A stretch of DNA of 64,000 bases. Origin: Cerina litoralis. GTDB taxonomy: Bacteria; Bacteroidota; Bacteroidia; Flavobacteriales; Flavobacteriaceae. This document shows, piece by piece, positions 8,193-16,359 of this stretch (the first letter of the stretch is position 1; the number at the start of each line of letters is the position of its first letter). The stretch spans positions 111,084 through 175,083 of the forward strand of contig JAIRBC010000009.1 in the NCBI GenBank assembly GCA_022008415.1. Reading direction: 5' to 3'. A model generated the notes under the pieces. It was given only the letters and a program-made list of their open reading frames with translations. It did no database searches and was not told where the DNA came from. The translations under genes and the position numbers were made by a program.

Positions 8193-9383
8193 ATGAAAAA
8201 ATTGGTTTTAGCCTACAGTGGCGGATTGGACACCTCGTACTGTGCCAAACATTTATCCCAAGACGAAGGGTTTGAAGTACACGCGGTAAGTGTAAATACC
8301 GGAGGTTTCTCTACGGAAGAAATACGAAAAATCCACAACAAGGCATTAGAACTTGGCGCAACGACCTACACCTCTTTGGATGCGGTTAGCACCTTTTACG
8401 AAAAAGTTGTAAAATACCTCATCTTTGGCAATGTCCTTAAGAACAATACCTATCCCTTATCGGTTAGCGCAGAAAGGATTGTTCAAGCGATAGAAATTGT
8501 AAATTACGCCAAAAAAATTGGCGCCCAGTATATTGCCCATGGCAGTACCGGCGCAGGGAACGACCAGGTAAGGTTCGATATGATATTCCAGATCATCGCC
8601 CCAGAAATAAAGATTATCACCCCGATAAGGGACAACCAACTCTCGCGAGAGGCAGAGATCGAGTATTTGCAAAAAAACGGAATAGAATATTCTTGGGAAA
8701 AAGCCAAATACTCCATCAACAGAGGTCTTTGGGGTACTTCGGTGGGCGGTACGGAAACATTGACTTCCCACCAACCACTTCCGGATAGTGCCTACCCAAG
8801 TCAGCTTCAAGATCAGGAGCCCAAGAAAATAAAACTGACCTTTAATAAAGGGGAACTGGTTGCCATAGATGGGACAAAAGACTCCCCCGTAAACAATATT
8901 AAAGCCTTAAACGCCCTTGCTTCTAAATACGCCATAGGCCGTGACATCCATGTAGGCGATACCATAATAGGGATCAAGGGCCGTGTTGGTTTTGAAGCCC
9001 CTGCCCCTTTGATCATCATAAAAGCACACCATTTACTGGAAAAGCACACCTTGGGTAAATGGCAACAGTACCAGAAGGAAATGTTGGGCAATTTTTATGG
9101 AATGCTATTGCACGAAGGCAATTATTTGGATGAGGTAATGAGAAATATTGAGGCTTTCTTGACCGATACTCAAAAGAATGTTTCGGGAGACGTATTTGTC
9201 GGCCTTTATCCCCACCGTTTTCAACTCGAAGGGATTTCATCTAAACACGACCTGATGAATGCTTCTTTCGGAAGTTACGGGGAAATGAACAAAGGTTGGA
9301 CCGCCGAGGATGCCAAAGGCTTCATCAAACTGCTGTCCACCCCTGGTAAAATATACAATCACGTAAACAGAAATCATGATTAA
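8193..9383 (+). CDS. argG: Argininosuccinate synthase
   Basis: Condenses citrulline and aspartate with ATP cleavage to AMP and PPi. 396 residues, the size typical of the family. The PP-loop ATP-binding motif AYSGGLDTS lies at residues 7-15. The segment AHGSTGAGNDQVRFD (about 115-129) is the second conserved family signature, although the protein is of a divergent Bacteroidota type (SINRGLWGTSVGG). The 3' end overlaps argC by 8 bases, indicating translational coupling. Confidence 0.96.
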   Translation: MKKLVLAYSGGLDTSYCAKHLSQDEGFEVHAVSVNTGGFSTEEIRKIHNKALELGATTYTSLDAVSTFYEKVVKYLIFGNVLKNNTYPLSVSAERIVQAIEIVNYAKKIGAQYIAHGSTGAGNDQVRFDMIFQIIAPEIKIITPIRDNQLSREAEIEYLQKNGIEYSWEKAKYSINRGLWGTSVGGTETLTSHQPLPDSAYPSQLQDQEPKKIKLTFNKGELVAIDGTKDSPVNNIKALNALASKYAIGRDIHVGDTIIGIKGRVGFEAPAPLIIIKAHHLLEKHTLGKWQQYQKEMLGNFYGMLLHEGNYLDEVMRNIEAFLTDTQKNVSGDVFVGLYPHRFQLEGISSKHDLMNASFGSYGEMNKGWTAEDAKGFIKLLSTPGKIYNHVNRNHD

Positions 9384-10350
9384 AGCGGGAATCATAGGAG
9401 GTTCTGGATATACGGGCGGGGAACTGATCCGAATATTGCTGCACCATCCACATGCGACCATAGATTTTGTATTCAGTACCACAAGGGCAGGAAAAAAGAT
9501 TTCCAGCGCACATCCCGACCTTATAGGAGAAACGGAGATGGAATTTACGGGCGAAGTGAACCTCCACGTCGATGTGGTCTTTTTATGTTTGGGGCACGGC
9601 AATTCCACCAAATTCCTCAACGAAAACAACTTTTCGGCGAATACCAAGATCATCGACCTAAGCAATGATTTTCGGTTGGCCAAGGATGCGGTATTCAACG
9701 GAAGGGAATTTGTTTACGGTCTGCCCGAAACCAACAAGGAAAAAATAAAAAAAGCAAAATACATCGCCAATCCGGGCTGTTTCGCCACCGCTGTTCAATT
9801 GGCCCTGTTGCCATTGGCCAAAGCGGGAAAATTGGGCAATCCGGTACACATAAACGCGATTACGGGCAGCACGGGAGCAGGCGTAAGCCTAGCCGCTACT
9901 TCCCATTTTAGCTGGAGAACCAACAATGTTTCTTGGTACAAACCCTTTACGCATCAGCATTTGGGCGAAATTGAGGAAAGCTTGCACGCATTACAATCAA
10001 ATACGGGAGAACTGTACTTTTTGCCCAATCGGGGAAATTTTACCAGAGGAATTTTTGTGACGGCCTATACGCATTACAACGGTAGCGAAGCGGAAGCTAA
10101 CAAACTGTACAAAGATTTTTATGCAGATGCCGTTTTCACCCATGTATCCGATGATCCCATCAGTTTAAAACAAGTAGTGAATACCAACCAGTGCCATATC
10201 CACCTGCACAAACACAACAACACCCTGTTGATTACCTCTGCGGAGGACAATCTATTGAAAGGAGCTTCGGGGCAAGCCGTGCAGAACATGAACCTGATGT
10301 TCGGATTCGAGGAAAGTACGGGACTGTATTTAAAATCGGGGGTTTTTTAA
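9376..10350 (+). CDS. argC: N-acyl-gamma-glutamyl-phosphate reductase
   Basis: NADPH-dependent reduction of N-acylglutamyl phosphate to the semialdehyde, third step of arginine synthesis. The N-terminal Rossmann motif is GIIGGSGYTGGEL (residues 5-17). The catalytic cysteine is C135 in NPGCFATA, and the conserved GLPE (115-118) is present. 324 residues, slightly shorter than E. coli ArgC. In this pathway the substrate may carry a succinyl group rather than acetyl (see the carbamoyltransferase). Confidence 0.96.
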   Translation: MIKAGIIGGSGYTGGELIRILLHHPHATIDFVFSTTRAGKKISSAHPDLIGETEMEFTGEVNLHVDVVFLCLGHGNSTKFLNENNFSANTKIIDLSNDFRLAKDAVFNGREFVYGLPETNKEKIKKAKYIANPGCFATAVQLALLPLAKAGKLGNPVHINAITGSTGAGVSLAATSHFSWRTNNVSWYKPFTHQHLGEIEESLHALQSNTGELYFLPNRGNFTRGIFVTAYTHYNGSEAEANKLYKDFYADAVFTHVSDDPISLKQVVNTNQCHIHLHKHNNTLLITSAEDNLLKGASGQAVQNMNLMFGFEESTGLYLKSGVF

Positions 10351-10477
10351 CCATACACGGTAAAACCAGTGCGCAGAAGGAAAACTGGAAAATAAAATCT
10401 AAACAAGCAACAAGAAAGCGGTTGGCAGTAACGGGTAGCAGAAACTTGCAACACGGAACTCCAACCCAATTACAACT

Positions 10478-10511
10478 CAATAACCTAATAACGCAGTAAC
10501 CCAATAACCAG
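10478..10511 (+). repeat. AATAACCC-type micro-repeat
   Basis: A short stretch of near-repeats (CAATAACC, TAATAACG, AGTAACCC, AATAACC) between argC and proC. Closely similar text occurs at 34945-34975 and, in the other orientation, at 44081-44110. Confidence 0.5.
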
Positions 10512-10555
10512 ATTCCCACCGAAGTTTATCCTGAGCGAAGACGAAAGGTGGGAAT
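10512..10555. repeat. Dispersed hairpin repeat, copy 1
   Basis: A 44-base element with perfect 9-bp ends (ATTCCCACC at 10512-10520, GGTGGGAAT at 10547-10555) around GTTTATCCTGAGCGAAGAC. A diverged copy lies in front of argH at 17567-17610. In-frame GTG/ATG triplets inside it should not be taken as the proC start. Confidence 0.75.
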
Positions 10556-10571
10556 GACTAAAATAATAAAA

Positions 10572-11366
10572 ATGAAAATTGCCATCATAGGAACCGGAAA
10601 TTTGGGATTGTCCATTGCCCATGGAATTTTGTCCTCCAACGGCGCCACGAGCATGTACCTTACCAAAAGATCTCCCGGTTCTATAAAGGAGTTGGAAAAG
10701 TACGGTATGGTGACCGTTACCACGGATAACCGGGAAGCCGTACAAAAATCTGATATTCTCATTTTTGCCGTCCAGCCTGGGCAAATTGAAGGTATTCTAG
10801 AAAACACCAGGGACCTGCTTACCGAAAAACACGTGATCATATCCACAATAACCGGATTTAGCATCGACCGCATTGAAAAAATTATAGGCAAGGACCAACA
10901 TATTATCCGAAGCATGCCCAATACCGCGATCTCGGTCGGCAAATCCATGACCTGCATCTGCTGCAATGAAAAGGGAAAAAAAAGAATAGACCTTGCCAAG
11001 GCTATTTTTAACAGAATGGGGCATTCCATAGAGATCTCTGAGGAAAAAATGCAGGCCGCTACCGTAATCTGCGCCAGCGGAATTGCATTTTGGATGCGCT
11101 TGATACGCGCCACGACGCAAGGTGCCATCCAATTGGGTTTTGATGCCAAAGAGGCGCAGGAACTAGCCATGTACACCTGCAACGGCGCGGCAGAACTCCT
11201 AATTGAATCCGGCAGCCATCCGGAAGAGGAAATTGACCGGGTTACCACGCCAAAAGGCTGTACCATACAGGGTCTCAACGAAATGGAGCACCAGGGCCTG
11301 AGCTCATCCTTGATCCGCGGGATGATGGCATCGTACGAAAAGATAAGCCATATTGGCAAAAACTAG
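10572..11366 (+). CDS. proC: Pyrroline-5-carboxylate reductase
   Basis: NAD(P)H reduction of pyrroline-5-carboxylate to proline. The ATG at 10572 was chosen because the dinucleotide-binding motif GTGNLG falls at residues 7-12, as usual; an upstream GTG lies inside a dispersed repeat. The C-terminal dimerisation signature is TPKGCTIQGLNEME (about 229-242). 264 residues, normal for the family. The gene lies in the arginine cluster between argC and argD, so proline and arginine synthesis share a transcript. Confidence 0.94.
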   Translation: MKIAIIGTGNLGLSIAHGILSSNGATSMYLTKRSPGSIKELEKYGMVTVTTDNREAVQKSDILIFAVQPGQIEGILENTRDLLTEKHVIISTITGFSIDRIEKIIGKDQHIIRSMPNTAISVGKSMTCICCNEKGKKRIDLAKAIFNRMGHSIEISEEKMQAATVICASGIAFWMRLIRATTQGAIQLGFDAKEAQELAMYTCNGAAELLIESGSHPEEEIDRVTTPKGCTIQGLNEMEHQGLSSSLIRGMMASYEKISHIGKN

Positions 11367-11483
11367 AATTTTGAGAAGCTTTAAGCTTATCGCCCTGTGC
11401 CATACCCTAACTTTTAAAGCGCATGGCGAACAGCCGAAATGATAAAGGATTTCAGTTTTCACGGGAATAAAAAAATGTAAATC

Positions 11484-12611
11484 ATGAATCTATTTGATGT
11501 ATATCCCTTATACGATGTAACCCCGGCCTATGCCAAGGGGATCGTGGTCACCGATGACAAGGGACAGGAATATTTGGATTTCTATGGTGGCCATGCCGTC
11601 ATTTCCATAGGTCATTCCCACCCGCATTACATAAAACGTATCGAGGATCAGTTAGAAAAGATAGGGTTTTATAGCAATGCCGTACACAACCCATTACAAG
11701 TAGAATTGGCCTCCAAGTTGGGCCAACTATCGGGCTGCGAAGATTACAACCTATTTCTGTGCAATTCGGGAGCCGAGGCCAACGAAAATGCCTTAAAACT
11801 AGCCTCCTTTCAGAACGGAAAGTCTAGGGTAATCGCGTTTACAAACAGTTTTCACGGCAGGACTTCTGCAGCGGTTGCGGCAACCGATAACGAAAAAATT
11901 GTCGCTCCCCTCAACAAACAGCAAAAGGTAACCTTCCTATCCTTTGAGGATTTGGAAGCTTTCCGATCAGAAATCAAAAAAGGGGATGTTTGCGCCGTAA
12001 TTTTGGAAGCAATTCAAGGAGTGGGCGGACTAGACGAACCTTCCACGGCGTTTTTCCAAAACGTTGCCAGAATGTGCAAGGAAGAAGGCGTTTGCCTTAT
12101 TGCCGATGAAGTACAGTGCGGATATGGGAGGAGCGGAAAGTTTTTTGCATTTCAACACCACAACATACAGCCCGATATTATCACGGTAGCCAAGGGCATG
12201 GGCAACGGCTTCCCCATTGGTGGCGTTCTCATTAGCAATAGCATAAAGGCTTCCTACGGTCTGTTGGGCACCACTTTTGGCGGCAACCATCTGGCCTGCG
12301 CAGCCGGATTGGGGGTGCTCGAAATATTGGAAAAAGAAAATCTAGTTGCAAATGCATCGGATATGTACGATTACTTTGTACAAAAGGCGAAAGAGCTGCC
12401 ACAAGTGCAAAAAGTGAAAGGAAGAGGCTTAATGTTAGGTTTGGAATTCGATTTTGACGTGGCCGGGTTACGGAAGAAATTGATCCATAACCAGCACATT
12501 TTTACAGGGGGGGCAAAAAATAAAAATTTATTACGGATTTTACCCGCGTTGAATATTGGCAAGAAGGATGTCGATGTTTTGTTCATGGCTCTAAAAACGG
12601 AATTGACTTAG
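11484..12611 (+). CDS. argD: Acylornithine aminotransferase (ArgD/RocD-type, class III)
   Basis: PLP enzyme that converts N-acylglutamate semialdehyde to N-acylornithine with glutamate as donor. The predicted PLP lysine is K237 in VAKGMGNGFPIGG; NSGAEANENA (94-103) binds the cofactor phosphate and DEVQCGYGR (208-216) holds the pyridine-nitrogen Asp. 375 residues. Class III aminotransferases of this type can also act on free ornithine, so a role linking arginine to proline cannot be excluded. It is followed 19 bases later by proB. Confidence 0.92.
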   Translation: MNLFDVYPLYDVTPAYAKGIVVTDDKGQEYLDFYGGHAVISIGHSHPHYIKRIEDQLEKIGFYSNAVHNPLQVELASKLGQLSGCEDYNLFLCNSGAEANENALKLASFQNGKSRVIAFTNSFHGRTSAAVAATDNEKIVAPLNKQQKVTFLSFEDLEAFRSEIKKGDVCAVILEAIQGVGGLDEPSTAFFQNVARMCKEEGVCLIADEVQCGYGRSGKFFAFQHHNIQPDIITVAKGMGNGFPIGGVLISNSIKASYGLLGTTFGGNHLACAAGLGVLEILEKENLVANASDMYDYFVQKAKELPQVQKVKGRGLMLGLEFDFDVAGLRKKLIHNQHIFTGGAKNKNLLRILPALNIGKKDVDVLFMALKTELT

Positions 12612-12630
12612 GCAAGTACAAACTGGAGAA

Positions 12631-13404
12631 ATGAAAAAGAAACGCATTTTACTTAAAATTGGATCAAACACCCTTACCAAGGAAACCGATCAGATATCTA
12701 GGGGAAAAATTGAGGATATCGGCAGACAAATCGCAGCTTTAAAGAGTATTTATGAGTTTATCATTGTGAGCTCCGGTGCCATAGCCGCCGCCAAACAGTT
12801 CGTAAAACTGGAACACAATGGAGCGGACATCGATGTAAAACAAGCCTTGGCCGCCATTGGTCAGCCCCACCTGATGCGAATCTTTCAGGAAAATTTCCGG
12901 GAATTGGGTCTTTTTACATCCCAATGCCTGCTGTCCTATTCCGATTTTGAAAAGCCTGCGTCCAAAATCAATATCAGCAATACCATAAACGTACTGGTGG
13001 AAAACAATTTTATCCCCATCATCAACGAGAACGATACCGTGGCCACGGATGAGATTCAATTTGGAGACAACGACAAACTGGCCGCGCTCACCGCAACCCT
13101 GCTAAAGGCCGATTTGCTCATAATAGCCACCAACACGGATGGTATCTATACCAAGGATTCAATTGTTGGCCAATTGCATGAGACCATAGCGAAAGTCACC
13201 CAAATTGAGGATTTAAAAAAAGAAATAGGCACCTCCAAATCCTCCCACGGTACAGGCGGGATGTTGTCCAAAATCGAAGCCGCGACCATTGCGCAAGCTG
13301 CCGGCATCGAGACCTGGATCGTCAACGGTATAAGGGATAATTTTATTGTGGATGCCATTGAGAATAGAAGTAATTTCACAAAAATAGTCAACGGTTTAAC
13401 GTAG
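12631..13404 (+). CDS. proB: Glutamate 5-kinase without PUA domain
   Basis: First step of proline synthesis, ATP-dependent phosphorylation of glutamate. Amino-acid kinase fold, with LKIGSNTLTKE at residues 7-17, VSSGAIAAAK near 46 and NENDTVATDEIQFGDND near 131. It is 257 residues against 367 in E. coli ProB because the C-terminal PUA domain is missing. Argument against ArgB: a separate argB lies downstream, and the SSGAI and ENDTV motifs are ProB-type. proA, often adjacent in this phylum, is not found in the window. Confidence 0.9.
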   Translation: MKKKRILLKIGSNTLTKETDQISRGKIEDIGRQIAALKSIYEFIIVSSGAIAAAKQFVKLEHNGADIDVKQALAAIGQPHLMRIFQENFRELGLFTSQCLLSYSDFEKPASKINISNTINVLVENNFIPIINENDTVATDEIQFGDNDKLAALTATLLKADLLIIATNTDGIYTKDSIVGQLHETIAKVTQIEDLKKEIGTSKSSHGTGGMLSKIEAATIAQAAGIETWIVNGIRDNFIVDAIENRSNFTKIVNGLT

Positions 13405-13458
13405 CTTTCTGCCACAGACTATTAACCACTAACGAATAACTATTAACCTTTTTACATA

Positions 13459-14409
13459 ATGAACAACTACCTCTCCATTAAAGACATCGACTCGCTGCCC
13501 GAGTGGGTAGCCATGGCCAGGAAATTGAAAGAAGACCCTAAAGCCGATAAAGAACTGGGGCAAGGCAAGACCATTTGCCTTTTGTTCTTCAACAACAGCC
13601 TTAGGACCCGCTTGAGTACACAAAAAGCCGCAATGAACTTGGGAATGGAAGTCATTGTGATGAATTTTGGAAACGAAGGATGGGCATTGGAATATGGAGA
13701 TGGTACGATCATGGACCAGGGTACTTCCGAACATGTAAAGGAAGCGGCGCAGGTAGTCTCCCAATATTGCGATATTATAGGTATTAGGGCCTTTGCGGGT
13801 CTTGCCTATAGGGATGAGGATGAGGATGAACGGGTCCTTCAATCCTTTAAAGAGTACGCTTCTGTGCCTATTCTCAATATGGAAAGTTCGGTAGGGCATC
13901 CCTTGCAGGCTCTGGCCGATGCGATCACCTTGGCAGAACAAAACACCAAGACGAGACCCAAGGTAGTACTCTCTTGGGCACCACACCCCAAGGCGCTTCC
14001 CCATGCGGTGGCCAATTCCTTTGTGGAAATGATGCAACTACAGCAAGAAATGGATTTTGTGATTACCCATCCCCAAGGCTATGAGTTAAATGAGGAAATC
14101 ACAAAGGGCACTAAAATTGAATTCGATCAAGAAAAAGCCTTAAAGGACGCCGACTTTGTCTATGTAAAGAATTGGAGCAATTATAATGATTATGGCAAGG
14201 TCACCTGCAAAGACCCCAATTGGACGATGACCCAAAAAAAATTGGGGAAGGCCCAATTTATGCATTGCCTGCCCGTGCGTAGAAATATGGTGGTAGCGGA
14301 TGAGGTTTTAGATGGAAAACAGTCCCTGGTCATAGAACAGGCCAACAATAGGACGTACGCGGCACAGGTAGTATTAAAGAAAATATTAACAACGCTTAAC
14401 GACCAGTAG
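13459..14409 (+). CDS. argF': N-acylornithine carbamoyltransferase, probably succinylornithine-type
   Basis: Carbamoylates an N-acylated ornithine, giving N-acylcitrulline. Carbamoyl-phosphate motif SLRTR at 47-51 and MHCLPVRRNM near the C-terminus. 316 residues, close to Bacteroides fragilis SOTC. In the 80s loop the specificity position reads Ser90 (GTSEH), where AOTC of Xanthomonas has Glu92 and B. fragilis SOTC has Pro90. Published swaps of that Glu to Ser, Pro or Val turn AOTC into SOTC, so succinylornithine is the better prediction. Free-ornithine use by a normal ArgF is unlikely given the whole-protein similarity. Confidence 0.9.
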   Translation: MNNYLSIKDIDSLPEWVAMARKLKEDPKADKELGQGKTICLLFFNNSLRTRLSTQKAAMNLGMEVIVMNFGNEGWALEYGDGTIMDQGTSEHVKEAAQVVSQYCDIIGIRAFAGLAYRDEDEDERVLQSFKEYASVPILNMESSVGHPLQALADAITLAEQNTKTRPKVVLSWAPHPKALPHAVANSFVEMMQLQQEMDFVITHPQGYELNEEITKGTKIEFDQEKALKDADFVYVKNWSNYNDYGKVTCKDPNWTMTQKKLGKAQFMHCLPVRRNMVVADEVLDGKQSLVIEQANNRTYAAQVVLKKILTTLNDQ

Positions 14410-14433
14410 GCTTTAAAACCTAGAGCAGGTATT

Positions 14434-15186
14434 ATGTCGGGAAAATTAAAAGATAAGGTTTGTATTATTACCGGGGCCACCGGGGGAATGGGTAGGGCAA
14501 TATCGGCGACATTTGCAGCTTCAGGCGGCCTACTGGTCCTCTCTGGCAGAAACAAAGAAAAGGGGATGGCCCTGGAGAAACAATTGAAAAACTCTATTTT
14601 TATCCAAGGCGATGTAAGTAACGCCGAACACAATAAAACATTGGTTCAGGTGGCGCTCACAAATTTTGGAAGGCTGGATATACTATCTATAAATGCGGGA
14701 GTATTAGGACTTGGAAACGTCGTGGATCTACCCATCGAATCTTGGCAGAAAACCCTGGAAACCAATCTCGGTGCTATTTTTTATTTATCAAAATTTGCGA
14801 TTCCACATCTTTTGGAAGGCAACAATGGAAATATTTTAATAAATGCATCCATTGCGGCCTTCAAGAGTTTTCCCAATCATCCGGCATATTGTGCCTCAAA
14901 AGCGGCCTCGGTGGCCTTGATGAAGCAACTGGCGGTGGACTATGCACCAAAATTGCGAGTCAATGCAATGTGTCCCGGCCCTGTAGACACCCCGCTTTTA
15001 CACGATTCGGCCATAGCCTTTGACAACCCCGAATCCGCCGTTGAAAACGCAAAGGAAAAGAGCCTATTGCAACGTTTGGGGACACCGGAGGACATTGCAA
15101 AACTAGCCCTCTTTCTAGTCTCTGACGATTCTTCGTGGATAACCGGAAGTACGATAAACATCGATGGTGGTATTTTAAATGTGTGA
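14434..15186 (+). CDS. Classical short-chain dehydrogenase/reductase inside the arg operon
   Basis: 250-residue SDR with cofactor motif TGATGGMG (13-20), NAG at 88-90, and a catalytic Ser/Tyr/Lys set in NASIAAFKSFPNHPAYCASK. The C-terminal IDGG is typical of FabG-like members. It lies 24 bases after argF' and in the same direction, so it is probably co-transcribed, but no SDR step is known in arginine synthesis. The substrate cannot be inferred from the sequence. It may be an unrelated insertion into the operon. Confidence 0.88.
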   Translation: MSGKLKDKVCIITGATGGMGRAISATFAASGGLLVLSGRNKEKGMALEKQLKNSIFIQGDVSNAEHNKTLVQVALTNFGRLDILSINAGVLGLGNVVDLPIESWQKTLETNLGAIFYLSKFAIPHLLEGNNGNILINASIAAFKSFPNHPAYCASKAASVALMKQLAVDYAPKLRVNAMCPGPVDTPLLHDSAIAFDNPESAVENAKEKSLLQRLGTPEDIAKLALFLVSDDSSWITGSTINIDGGILNV

Positions 15187-15532
15187 TCTCTAAAATCAAA
15201 AGAACTCAAAAGGAAAATAAAACCGACATGTTTAAAATAATCTTTAAACACCCGGAAGAATGATTATTTTTAAGCATCAAAGGTTACCCCCCGCCAGAAT
15301 GACTTTGCCGGGCGGGTGCGACCATTGAAAAAAGATATATATAATCACATGAAACGAGCATTTAGTCCCGAATACCCCGGGATTAAGAATCACATCACAA
15401 AGTGCGATGCTTAAAATTTTTTACGTGAGCCCGCCCGTACCGAAGGGTACGTTCGGGCGGGAGCGAAGCGGTTACCTACATTCTCAATTTTTTAATTAAT
15501 TTATTATTAAATAATTACAATAATTTAAACGT
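15187..15532. repeat. Hairpin-rich intergenic element splitting the arg operon
   Basis: 346 bases without a gene. They contain an 11-bp inverted repeat (15268-15278 with 15406-15416), a CCCGCC/GGCGGG hairpin (15290-15316), a hairpin at 15362-15385, and a strong GC stem (15430-15437 with 15454-15461). A 7-bp direct repeat GGTTACC (15282-15288 and 15470-15476) brackets most of it. This looks like a non-coding repeat or MITE-like insertion between the SDR gene and argB. Confidence 0.55.
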
Positions 15533-16312
15533 GTGAAAAAGAAACTATCCCTAGTAAAAATCGGCGGCAACGTCATGGAGAGCAAAAACGAATTGGCTAA
15601 GTTCCTCCAGCTCTTCTCAGAATTGCAAGGTCCCAAGATTTTGGTCCACGGTGGGGGAAAACTAGCCACGGAACTGGGAGTAAAATTAGGGGTGGAAGCG
15701 CAAATGGTCGGCGGTCGAAGAATTACGGACGCACAAAACCTAGAGATTATCACCATGGTCTACGGCGGACTGGCCAACAAAAATATAGTGGCCCAATTAC
15801 AGGCCTCCCATTGCAACGCCATCGGGCTTAGCGGCGCAGATGCCAATACCATAAAGGCCTATAAAAGACCCGTGCGTGAGATAGACTTCGGATTTGTAGG
15901 CGATGTAGAATCCGTGAACACCAAAAACATAGAGCGTTTACTCCAAGGCGGTTTCACCCCTGTTTTTTGCGCCATTACACACGACGGAAACGGCCAATTG
16001 TTCAACACCAATGCAGACACCATTGCGTCGGAGATAGCCATAGGCATGAGCGAAATGTACGAGACCACCCTATATTATTGCTTCGAAAAAAAAGGGGTAT
16101 TGCTGAATATTACGGATAAAGATTCGGTCATAAAAAATATAGATTCAAACAGTTATCAAGATTTATTGCATAAAAAAATCATTGCGGACGGAATGCTGCC
16201 CAAGTTGGAAAACTGCTTCTACGCCCTGCAAAAAAATGTGAACAAGGTGTGTATCGGCGATATTTCCATGCTTCGTCCAGCATCGACCGTATATACAACA
16301 ATAACTCTTTAA
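15533..16312 (+). CDS. argB: N-acylglutamate kinase
   Basis: Phosphorylates N-acylglutamate, second step of arginine synthesis. Amino-acid kinase fold: KIGGNVME at residues 8-15, HGGGK near 42-46, NTNAD near 162. 259 residues, in the normal range. Start codon is GTG at 15533, with no in-frame ATG upstream and the fold beginning at once. It follows the hairpin-rich spacer, so it may be transcribed partly independently of the upstream genes. argE starts 47 bases downstream. Confidence 0.94.
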   Translation: MKKKLSLVKIGGNVMESKNELAKFLQLFSELQGPKILVHGGGKLATELGVKLGVEAQMVGGRRITDAQNLEIITMVYGGLANKNIVAQLQASHCNAIGLSGADANTIKAYKRPVREIDFGFVGDVESVNTKNIERLLQGGFTPVFCAITHDGNGQLFNTNADTIASEIAIGMSEMYETTLYYCFEKKGVLLNITDKDSVIKNIDSNSYQDLLHKKIIADGMLPKLENCFYALQKNVNKVCIGDISMLRPASTVYTTITL

Positions 16313-16359
16313 ACGGGAGAAGTTAGACAAGGGATCTAAGACATTTGAAAAAATACATC

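Noticed and set aside
10548..10571. Upstream GTG/ATG starts for proC
   Set aside because: They lie inside or at the edge of a dispersed hairpin repeat; the ATG at 10572 puts the Rossmann motif at the normal position.
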